A stretch of 64,000 nucleotides of DNA from Puffinus mauretanicus (lineage: Eukaryota; Chordata; Aves; Procellariiformes; Procellariidae). The stretch spans positions 1,938,501-2,002,500 of the forward strand of contig JAJKFH010002906.1 in NCBI GenBank assembly GCA_023333565.1. The letters run 5' to 3'. Positions 27,218 through 35,927 of this stretch are shown in pieces. The translations under genes were made by a program, and so were the position numbers. Numbering within the stretch: position 1 is the stretch's first letter; the number at the start of each line of letters is the position of its first letter. The notes below the pieces were generated by a model, which searched no databases, had not been told where the DNA came from, and saw only the letters and a list, made by a program, of their open reading frames with translations.

Positions 27218-27261
27218 TTTTTTTTTTTTTTTTTTTTTTTAAAAGAGAGAAAAAAAAAAAA
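27218..27261 (+). repeat. T23-A4-GAGAG-A12 tract in the 5' leader
   Basis: Twenty-three T residues at 27218-27240 are followed by A4, GAGAG and A12. In RNA the U-run could pair with the downstream A-run. The tract is embedded in a GC-rich island, so it stands out strongly. Length polymorphism is likely. If transcribed it may bind poly(U)-binding proteins such as PTB; this is inference. Confidence 0.85.
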
Positions 27262-27317
27262 GCCAAAGAAAAACAAAACCTGGAGACACAGAAAAGGGCT
27301 CTAGGAAAAAGTTTTGG

Positions 27318-27512
27318 ATGGGATTATGTGGAAACTACCCTGCAATTCTCTGCTGCCAGAGCAGGCTCAGTGCTGCCTTCTCCCCAGCGGCGCAGCCCGC
27401 GCCGGGCGCTGCTGAGAGACGCCCGGGCCTCGGTGCCGCGCCGCCAGTGCCTGCTGTGCCGGAGCCCCTCGCCCCGCCGGCCCAATGCTCCTCCTCGGGC
27501 TGCTCCTGCTGA
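27318..27512 (+). CDS. Upstream ORF overlapping the PDGFC start
   Basis: This is a 64-codon ATG-initiated frame that begins 167 nt before the PDGFC start and ends with TGA 25 nt after it, in a different reading frame. Ribosomes that start here would pass over the true AUG without using it, which would lower PDGF-C output. The ATG has T at -3 but G at +4, so its context is moderate. The peptide is unlike any known protein and is rich in Ala and Pro because of the base composition. It is best regarded as a regulatory uORF rather than a protein gene. Translation has not been shown. Confidence 0.4.
   Translation: MGLCGNYPAILCCQSRLSAAFSPAAQPAPGAAERRPGLGAAPPVPAVPEPLAPPAQCSSSGCSC
27326..27415 (+). 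CDS. Second upstream ORF, 29 codons
   Basis: This ATG lies 8 nt after the first uORF start, in the same phase as the PDGFC start, and the frame ends at TGA (27413-27415) about 70 nt before it. It has A at -3, a better context than the main AUG, which has C at -3 and C at +4. It would allow reinitiation at the PDGFC start, unlike the overlapping uORF. Its peptide (beginning MWKLPCNSLL) resembles no known protein. Confidence 0.4.
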   Translation: MWKLPCNSLLPEQAQCCLLPSGAARAGRC

Positions 27513-27602
27513 CATCTGCCCTGGCCGGCCGGAGGCAGGGGGCCGCCGCCGAGTCCGACCTCAGCAGCAAGTTCGCCTTCTCCGGCGCCAAGGAGCAGAA
27601 CG
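27485..27602 (+). CDS. PDGFC: PDGFC exon 1: signal peptide and N-terminus of PDGF-C (partial)
   Basis: PDGF-C is a secreted growth factor with an N-terminal CUB domain and a C-terminal PDGF/VEGF cystine-knot domain. Proteases remove the CUB domain, and the released dimer activates PDGF receptor alpha (and alpha/beta heterodimers) in mesenchymal development and wound repair. This exon encodes 39 complete codons plus one base. It opens MLLLGLLLLTSALAG, a typical signal peptide with a Leu-rich core, and continues through ESDLSSKF to KEQN, then G shared with exon 2. About three quarters of the positions match human PDGF-C as I recall it, in register and without gaps. The frame is interrupted after the first base of the next codon by a GTAAGG donor, the phase expected for this gene. 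The CUB and growth-factor exons lie beyond the window. The start was chosen by alignment with the human protein; its Kozak context is weak. Among PDGF paralogues, PDGF-D has a different leader, so confidence is high. Confidence 0.94.
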
Positions 27603-27608
27603 GTAAGG
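27603..27608 (+). other. PDGFC: Splice donor of PDGFC intron 1 (GTAAGG)
   Basis: The exon ends AACG and the intron begins GTAAGGAG, a near-consensus 5' splice site. It falls at the expected boundary after residue 39 plus one base (phase 1). Confidence 0.9.
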
Positions 27609-27652
27609 AGCAGCAGTTCCGCCGCCGCCGCGCAGCCCGGGGCAGGGGCAGG

Positions 27653-27661
27653 GCGGGGGCG
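27653..27661 (+). promoter_or_regulatory. EGR-type site GCGGGGGCG in the start of intron 1
   Basis: This is an exact EGR-family consensus 51 bp after the splice donor and still within the CpG island. Immediate downstream sites of this kind can contribute to promoter activity. A chance match in GC-rich sequence is possible. Confidence 0.35.
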
Positions 27662-28702
27662 GGCGCCCGGCCGGCGCGGAGCGGAGAGCGGAGCGGAGCT
27701 CTCTCGCCCGCGGGGCTGCCCGGCGCCGCGGAGAGAGCGCGGCCCCGCGCGGGGTGGCGGCGGCGGGTGGGGAGGGGAGCGGAGCTCCGCGGCCGGGCCG
27801 GGGTGAGCGGGGCTCGGCAGCTGGGTGTGTGCCCGCCGCGTTCGGGGGAGCGCTGTGGGTAAAAGGGCAGCAGCGGTTAGGCGGCCGGGAGGGAGCCCAG
27901 CGCCGGCTCGGAGGCTCCCTCCTCCGCGGTCGGAGGTGCAAAGTGCCCCCCTCTCCTCCCCCCCCCAAAAAAAAAAAAAAGGCAACGACCCGCGCACCTT
28001 TGTACCCTCAATGCTTAGCTCTCGGGGGGTGGGTTTTTGTGTCTGTGCGTGAATGAGTGGTATTTTGTACAGGCTGGAAACGAGCTAATCCTGCATAGGA
28101 AATTAGAATTACTTTCAACTTTCAAGTGTACCTGAAATGTTTAGAAAACTCTCAAATGCAAGTTCCCTTGGGCTGGGACTGCGCAGAGCTGGAGAAAGAC
28201 TCCTTTCATACAGCGAGGGCAGCTTCGGGGTGTGTAATTTGCTTAGCCTCTGAACTCCATATGATTTACATTATTCAGATTTTTAAGCGTCTTTCCTCTT
28301 GATCTGCTATTATGAAGTCATTTTAAAGAATATTTTACACACTGAAACGTTAGATACCGCATGAAACCACACTTAGTGTAGAATATCTAAAATTAAGGCT
28401 GTTAGCATACATTCATGGAACCCCTGGTGCTTAATGCATGGGGGGGGTGAAAAATTTAGTACTTTGCATGTCAGCTAGAATGAGCTTTCTCCCTGGGCAC
28501 AAACCAACACAAAAGGCCAAGCTGGGAGCTCTCAAAACTCTCTGAACTGTAATGAAATAAAGCAGAAACGCAAATTCGAGGCTAATTCAATTCTCTCAAC
28601 TTTGAACTTGGGACTCCCCAGATAAAAGTATTCTACGTCATATCTTTTAATAGAAAGCAAAGCTTCAGAGACCTCCACAAGCGCTCTGTGAATGGGTAGA
28701 AT

Positions 28703-29005
28703 ATGCAGCGTGCTAGCGAATTTCGCAGGGGGAGATTAATACTCCTGTGGCCTGCTAATGTGATGATATATGGCACCTGCGGACTGCCGGAGCTGCTGAT
28801 CAAAGAGCAGCACGGGGATCAATCTCTAATCAGAGCAACTGTGAAGGGCCAGAGGAAAGTGATCAAAAGACTCAGAGACCCGGCTATTCTGACAGGAAAC
28901 CAATCAGACTTTGTGCACAGTACAGGAAATTATCTGCTCTGTGTGACAACAGAAATCACTCGCTTTCTACCCCTTCCCCACTTACCTGGCGTTTGGAGGC
29001 TTTAG
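28703..29005 (+). other. Intron patch with a 100-codon open frame; candidate regulatory element
   Basis: An ATG-initiated 100-codon frame runs through this stretch, but its product resembles no family and there is no sign of a gene around it. The base composition is more balanced than the flanking intron. It contains GATCAAAG at 28798-28805 (exact TCF/LEF core), GATCAAAA at 28861-28868, and a CCAATCAG (NF-Y-type) motif at about 28900. A conserved enhancer about 1.1 kb into intron 1 is plausible; a coding role is unlikely. Confidence 0.3.
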
Positions 29006-32000
29006 GGCACCAGTTTGTGACAAAATGGACTTGGCACTAATATACTAAAATCTCGTGCTGTTATGTTGCCTTCCGTTAAATTTGCATGGTGTGCATATGA
29101 AGCATATCGACACACAGAGAATTACCATTGCTTTGCTTTAACTTTGTCAGGACTGGAAAGAAACCTGCTACGCTGTCAGTCTGCCCTAAGAGGTTTGTTA
29201 CGGGGCAACGCAGCTGGGCCCTGAAGGGCCACCAGGGTCCAACAATGGGAGCACAACGATAAAGTGTAAAAGGTAGATCATATGGCATAGAAGCAAAACC
29301 GATGTAAATAGGTATAAGTATACATGACAACACAAACTAGATTCTGTTCACGTATATCAGAAATGCAGCTGCCTTAGGTCAGGCTTCAACTGGTTTGCAA
29401 TGCAATTTGGCATGCTCTAAGATACAGTCACTACGTCTTAGAACAAATGCAAAGCCAGGATAATTTTTTTTTTTAAAGTGCCCTGAAACTGTATTCTGTG
29501 GTAGTTTATACTTAAATCAGTCCAGGTTCTTCTTGTAGCTTACTTGAAGTCTGCTTTCTAGTTGTTCCATTGCAAAACTTATTTTAAAAATTAGCACAAG
29601 TTTAGGTACAGCTAAGTGCCAACCCCTGACTTTTCTTAACTGATTTTAATTATTTGGGGGATCAGTAACACTGGTCAAACCAGTTCTTACTTGATTTAAT
29701 TAGAGTGATTTTTACACTCTGCTGCAATCTAAAGATTGTATAGTTTTTAGCTAGAGGCAGGTTAAAACTCCCTGGAGTATGAGAATGAGATATTGCTGTT
29801 CGCATGCCAAATAATCTTTGGTCAGGCAAGAAGGAGATTTTTCACTCACGCAGTCTACAAATAAAAATTCTGTCCTCTACTTGTAAAACTGCTAAATGGC
29901 CAAGAAGTTTTGCAGTAGAATGGACTACAGTGTTACCCAGCAGTGCATGTGGGTGCTGTAGCTATTGCTTCAAGGTGATACTGAGGATGTCTATGACCAG
30001 TTACTAAATCAGTGGGACTGCTTGTGTTACAAAGGGTAAGCATGTGCTTAAGGATTTATTTTTTATAATTGGTTTTTATTTATTTATTAACTAAATTATT
30101 AACTTCAAAATTAAAATTTGACTCTATTTATTTACTAAATGCATCGTGTCTTCTTAGGTGGTGATTTCCTAGTGTAAATATTTCTTTGTAATTGTAAATT
30201 AAGCTATTCTTAGAACACAGTATTTTGCTGCTACCTCCTAGGAATCCAGTGTGATAGTTGCTGTGTGGCCAGTGTAGCTCCATTTGAAACCACTTAAAAC
30301 TATCTCCTTGTTTTTATTGGCCCTCTGTTATAATCAGGTTTTCTTTAAGAACAGATTTTATTTGTAAACTCTGCTTGACAGTAAGGGGTTTTATGTGATT
30401 TCCTTGAAAAATTCATATTTATCTTTAATGTTTTTGTTTGTAATTCAACTGCGTAAATATTCATCTGGAGGATCAAAGAAGTTTATGCAACAATTTTCTG
30501 AAAGCTGAAGTAGCAGTAAATGGTGCGTGTAGCGATGGTTCCCATTTATCTGGATGGATTTCATTTCCACGATTCTTTGTCCTGTTGAAAAACAGATTAT
30601 GCTTTGAAGGGTTTTTCATACTTAGGCGACTTTATCAGTTCTCTTATGGCTGTCTGACGTATTTATTACCATTTTTCCATGTTAAAGAGTCAAGAAAAAT
30701 TGATCACTCGGTTTCTTTTGAGGAACAAAACTCAATCTCTTGCATATTGAATTTGATTACTTGGATGGTTTACTTATTTCTTCTTTCTATTATAGTTCTT
30801 GCTACTTTTCCATCTACTTTTGACTGCTATTTTTATGTAGTATCTTCATCCTGTTTCTGTAGTTTCAACAATGTCTGAGGGAGCTATTGATGGATTGAGT
30901 AATGTGAATGACTTAATTCTAATGACTTAACTCTGGTGGTTTGAGTGCACCTGCTTATGTGATACTATTAGTTTAATCTAGATTTGATTACAATGTAAGA
31001 TGGCAGGAGAATCCAAGTTCTGTTTTCTTGGCTGTCTTAGGAGTAGATGTGATAAATGTTTACATTAATTTTGCTAAGCTGTTATGATTTCTATGAGAAA
31101 TATGAGGATGTCTTTATAGAAAATAATGTGAAAACTACTATCGGGTGCCATAAGCAATGAAGTGTATAGCTTATGTGGCATGCGCATTTAAAATGCAGTA
31201 ATGAATGACTTCAGACGACCAAGAAACTGAGGTCAGTTAGCAACTCACCAGGACCAACTAGTTAGAAATATTAATTTTCCTGCAGCCAGTTTCAAGTGTG
31301 AATGAACAGCAGTAAATAGAGTTACTGAAATAAATCTTATAAAACCAAAGCACTTATTTGATTTGTATCAATCCTGCAGCACAGGTAATGTACCAGTGAT
31401 GATCTATCATTTGATAGATCTTAATTTCTTTTAAGGTGGTGTTTTTTTTTTCTTCCCCAGCATGAGTATAAACTCTTAATAATAAGTTTCACTAATTGAT
31501 CACTTCATAATGTATTTCTTAAATCTTCTGAAACGGGCAAGATTTATGTCGGTTAAAAAACCAAACCAAACAGGAGCCCTGGAGCTGGAGTTTGAGACTT
31601 GCGTATCTCGGGCCATCCTTGGGAAAAGTTGGTGGATGCAACTGGAACTGAGCAAGCAGCTGAAGAGGGAACTTCTCTCGTCACCTCGGCATGTGCGTGG
31701 CCTCACACGCCGCCTCCCAACCACCTAGAGGATTCCCTGGTGCGTATACCTCCAAAGGGAGCTTCCAGCTTATTCAGGGACGGGCACAGTACCACAACGC
31801 AGAGTTTCTGATTAAGTTCATTTAACTCAGGCTGAACACCTGAAAGAAGGTGTGGATGTCCAAGTGATGCAGCACATCGAATCCTTGGAGAGAGGAGTGT
31901 CAGTGCTTGTGCTTGAGTGCAGTCATTTGACTGCAAAATTATCTCTTATAAACCAACATACTTCAAAGCAGTGGGAATCGGCGCCACCTCTGCTGACTCT

Positions 32001-35000
32001 TGTGAATTGATGAGTGCCAGTACAGTCTGTTGTCTACTGCTGGGTAGCAGAAATTGTCTTCATTTTGAGAAGAGAAGGAAGTATAAAATATGAGCACGTG
32101 TCATCTGAAGGGGAACTTGATGCAATTTTTCTTAAGTTTAATCTATTTCTGTTTAGTCCAAGATTTGTTTTGAAATGTTTTAAAGCCCTTTTCCTGGAGA
32201 GTGAAGAATTGCACCACATCCTCTTTTGACTTTAAGCAAAAGATTGTGGCAAATTAGAGAAGTTCTTCAACACCACAATAAATTGCAGTGGAAGAAAGCT
32301 TTAAAAACTGTTTTTTTGCCATTGTAGTTGACTTCTGGCATATTGTCTGCTATTCAGCAGGGTGCTGCTTGGGACTTCTCCTTAGTCCTGCTGCTTCTCT
32401 CAGTTTCTTCTATTAGGTAAAAGTAAGGGTTTTAAAAGCATAGACCATCTGCTATTTGTCCCAAATATGTAGGCATTCCAGCCTTCCCGTATCTTTGTTA
32501 AATATCTTGAATGGAATTTAAGGGAGAAACACGTAAAATCTTATTTTTGCAGTAACTGATTCTTATTAGTTTTGCAGATCAGACTTTGAAGCTTTATGTC
32601 ATGTTGTTTGGGGGTTTTTAGTTTGTTTTTCAGTTAGATACAGGGTTTTATAACAGAGAAGAAACACAAGGCATACCTTGAGACACTGACAGCTATACTA
32701 CCAAAGGGCTTATGTTGAACTTTGTCTTCACATAAACATAATGTCTTTTATGTCTTATAACTTTATCCAAACCTTTTGAATCTAATTATTACATAGTCAA
32801 TGTGTAATAACAAAGTACTGGTTTGCATCCTACAGCAGTGGTTGTGCATTATAGCAGAGTGGCTTTGGGGGTTTTTGTTGCTGTTGGGTAGTTGCTGCTT
32901 TTGGTTTTTGCTGTGTCTGGCAGTTCCTGATTACTAGAAAGAGGATGCGCTGTGCAAGCCCACTTCCCTTTGCTGGAAATGAGCTTCTTCAATTGCTTTA
33001 TAGATAGCTCTTGGCTTTACCAGAGAACCATGCCTTTGCTTTTTAGTCACAAAGTGCGTGCCATGGAAAATACGCTTCCCAGTGTGTAAGCATCTTAGGA
33101 ATGGGCCTGTATGTAAGCAGTCTTTTAGCGGAAACCCGTGGGACTTAGAAAAAGTTACACAACAGAAAATGAATAGAGCTAACACGTAGAAATGCAGCTA
33201 TTTTAGTAGCCCTTAGGTATCTGTATGAGTGCTTAGTTGTTTTGGAGTTTCTGAGAAATTAATTGTACATGAAAACTTATTCAGCCCTGTCATTCCCTTT
33301 TGGGGAAAACTTTTGCAGCTTGTGTTTGAATGTGAAATGCTTTTATTCAAGTAGGTGAGTGAAAATTCATAATGTGCTACGGTGAAGCTAAAATATAAAT
33401 TTGTGTTTTCTAGAGGCTTCATTAAATTGTAGGATGTTATTTTAAGGTGGCAGTGCCAGGAAAATTTATTCATGGCTCCATCCGTAGATATCCTAGCCTT
33501 AGGGTTCATCTGTTTTCTGATCTTCTCTTCTCGACATCCTTCTGCAGAGATTTTATAAACATATCCCCAGTGTTACATTGGGTTATTTGTGCTTAATTTC
33601 ATGATCCTACAGCATACTAAGCGGGTTTTTTTAATGTGAAAATACCCCATCTTACAAAGCATGTATACACCTCTACTTGTTTTCATAACCTAATCAGTTT
33701 CTACAGAAGTTGGTCGGCCGGGTGAGACAAGGCAGGACTCTAGACGCTCATGGAGAAAGTCTTATACACAGAGAGTGTAAAAACTATTAAAAAATTAATG
33801 TAAACGAAAGGAGAGAGCCCAACTAATTCCCTGGTCTCCTGGAGGCCTTCTGCGTTAGGGTTAGCAAGAGCTGTCTTTCTTCTGATTTCAATTAGTTCTA
33901 TTCCAAATACTCCATCTTTGTTAAGCATGCCCACAATTTTGGACTTTGACATTCACCTTGCATAGGCATGACCGTACATTTGTACTGGGCTCGTAGGCTG
34001 CTTGGTTTCTTGTCGCTGTGGATTCCTCTGAAGTGCTGCGAGTGCGTGCCACCTCTCAACTTGTGTCAATGTGCTTTTACCTTCGCCGACTAGACCGTCG
34101 GGTGAGCTGGCTGCAACTCATGTTAAAAGAACTCATCAACTGTTTAGTGAAGTCTCTTTGAGCTGCTGGATTAGTATTTCCCTGTGTGGCTGTTCTCATT
34201 CAAGCTGGGCTAATTTGAGACTTTGCAGGTTAACTCTGCGTTGAAGATGTTCACAGTGCTAGTCGCTGCTTTTTTTTTTTTGTTTTTTACTGCCATTTTC
34301 ACATGCAGGTGTTTGGGGTTGGGGGAAGAGAGTATGAATTAACCTCCCATGTACTGCAGTCCAACACGATACAGGCAGAAACAGCATTTGCACATGAAAT
34401 AAGAAAATGTTCAAAGGTTATTTACCATATAGTGCATCCTTTTATAGTAGTGAGAATGGGAGAGTTGCAAGGGAGTAACCAGTAACACCTTTTTTCAGTG
34501 GCAACATGCCTTTTGGTGAATTAATCCTCATAAATTATTCATTAATCTTGCGCTTTATGGTAAATTCATTCAAGGTATCATTATAAACACAGATGTTTTA
34601 AGGAGATTCTTCTAGGGCGAAGAGCACCTCTGTTCTTCTACTCCCTGAAAGCCCAAAACACCGAAATTTCTCCTTGAGTTTGTTAAAACTGATTACTAAC
34701 TGTATTAAAATAGTATGCAGGCATGGCTCAGTTTGATCACCGTTGTACTGATTTCTTTACACAAAGTGCAAGGTGTGCACAGGTTCTGAAGAAAACCAGG
34801 TGAAGGACCAGGCGGCGGCAGGGAGGCGGATGCTTTCCTCTGGTCACGCACCTTGCCAGCACTGAGGCTGGAAGTAGAAATCTTTGTTTTGAATTTTTTA
34901 GTAGTCTGTTTTCTAGATGAGCAGTGGCGTTAGTTGGGTAGCTGTCCTTTTACGTTCCCTATGATACTACAGTTCTACTAAAGGAAAGCGAGGGAGGTCT

Positions 35001-35784
35001 TCCAAGCTTTTAGCAAACATCTGGCATAGCCAGTGATAACTTTGAGTGCTGGATTTAAACGCTCTTATGGCCCTTATGTGGCTTTTCTTGAAATGTTAAG
35101 TCTGTCTGTCTCGGAAAAAGCAAAGAATGTCTTGGGAAAAGGAAACAATGCTGCTTGTGTTTCCTGTACATTTAATGCTTTTTTGCATTGCTTCTGCTGT
35201 AATATTCTTATTATGAATTGGCAATAAGTTATGTAAGAAGGTGGGGGGCAGAGGTTAGATGCTGCAGTTAATTAGGGAATTGGTCCTGTAATCTGATAAA
35301 TGGGCTTCAAACTAGGTTCAGGCAATAAAAGGTAAAGGAGTGGTGCCCTTTTTGTAGTTTCGATATTCTACATCTTTAAACCATTACTCAGTTTGGCACA
35401 TATCAGCAAAGTTGTAATTTTCTGTGAAGGAAAAGTCCAGGTGTAAAATACCAGGGAGTGTCATATTTGAAGAATAGCTTGCACTGGAAAAATGGTTTTG
35501 GAGACACACTTAGCACACCTTCCATGTCAATCCATAGCTGTTAATCTCTCTATGCCACTCTTTAAGCATCATTTGCTTAAAAGCACATGAAGTGGGAAAA
35601 TGACTTTGCTGGAAGAGGTACTGATTTGTGAAATAATGCATAATATCACTTCTTTTAATTGTTATCTTTAGCTGTAGTCTTTTTCACAAAATCCAGTTGT
35701 CCGGTCTTTTATTAAACTGTTATTTGGGAAGCTTTGTTGGATGAGCCATTGCATGCTAGCAACTAGAATATTTAAGAAATTTGA

Positions 35785-35802
35785 TTTTTTTTTTTTTTTT
35801 TT
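35785..35802 (+). repeat. Poly(T) run, 18 nt
   Basis: Eighteen uninterrupted T residues are followed by GTGTGTGT. The run resembles a polypyrimidine tract, and CCCCAG follows about 30 bp later, but no exon is recognisable after it. Confidence 0.85.
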
Positions 35803-35880
35803 GTGTGTGTCATTAATAATTTTTTCTCCCCAGTGTCCTTTACTGTGTAACCATCTGACTGCCTTCACCCTTGTTCAAAC

Positions 35881-35927
35881 CAATCAGAGGCACAAGTCCT
35901 AGGGGCTCCAGGTTCCTCCTCTGATTG
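35881..35927. repeat. Inverted repeat CAATCAGAGG ... CCTCTGATTG
   Basis: Two perfect 10-bp arms (35881-35890 and 35918-35927) are separated by 27 nt. The left arm with its preceding base forms CCAATCAG, a good NF-Y box. The arrangement might form a stem-loop in RNA or a paired protein site; chance cannot be excluded. Confidence 0.7.

Larger units (their letters stand above)
27218..27484 (+). other. PDGFC: PDGFC 5' untranslated region, recognisable part
   Basis: The segment upstream of the start codon, particularly 27241-27365 (from AAAAGAGAG through GATGGGATTATGTGGAAACT to GCTGCCAGAGCAGG), closely resembles the mammalian PDGFC 5' leader as I remember it. Such conservation across amniotes would be unusual for a leader. 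It begins with T23 (27218-27240), A4, GAGAG and A12 (27250-27261). Two upstream ATG codons lie at 27318 and 27326. The true 5' end is probably further upstream and cannot be set from the sequence. Confidence 0.65.
26637..27960. promoter_or_regulatory. PDGFC: CpG island and promoter region of PDGFC
   Basis: GC content and CpG density rise sharply near 26637 and fall again at about 27960, next to a C-run/A-run. The island contains the PDGFC first coding exon and the start of intron 1, as expected for a CpG-island promoter without a TATA box. Visible sites include exact EGR-family consensus octamer-plus sequences on either strand, many Sp1-type CCGCCC/GGGCGG boxes and a YY1-like element near the left edge. 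The exact transcription start cannot be placed from sequence alone. The left part also contains a long perfect hairpin. Confidence 0.9.

Noticed and set aside
26614..27276. 220-codon minus-strand open frame across the CpG island
   Set aside because: It is Ala/Gly/Arg/Pro-rich with low complexity, as expected from a GC-rich island with few stops. It runs through the T-run as poly-Lys and through the hairpin, and has no domain. Overlapping frames in this island look the same.
27181..27606. Longer plus-strand frame overlapping PDGFC exon 1
   Set aside because: It starts with TTG, encodes poly-Phe and poly-Lys from the homopolymers, is in a different frame from the PDGF-C peptide, and runs into the intron.
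27335..27997. Another 220-codon minus-strand frame opposite PDGFC exon 1
   Set aside because: It is a shadow of GC-rich sequence on the strand opposite a real coding exon, with no recognisable domain.
35803..35835. T-run then CCCCAG as a PDGFC exon 2 acceptor
   Set aside because: The sequence after the AG does not encode the expected CUB-domain start in any frame.
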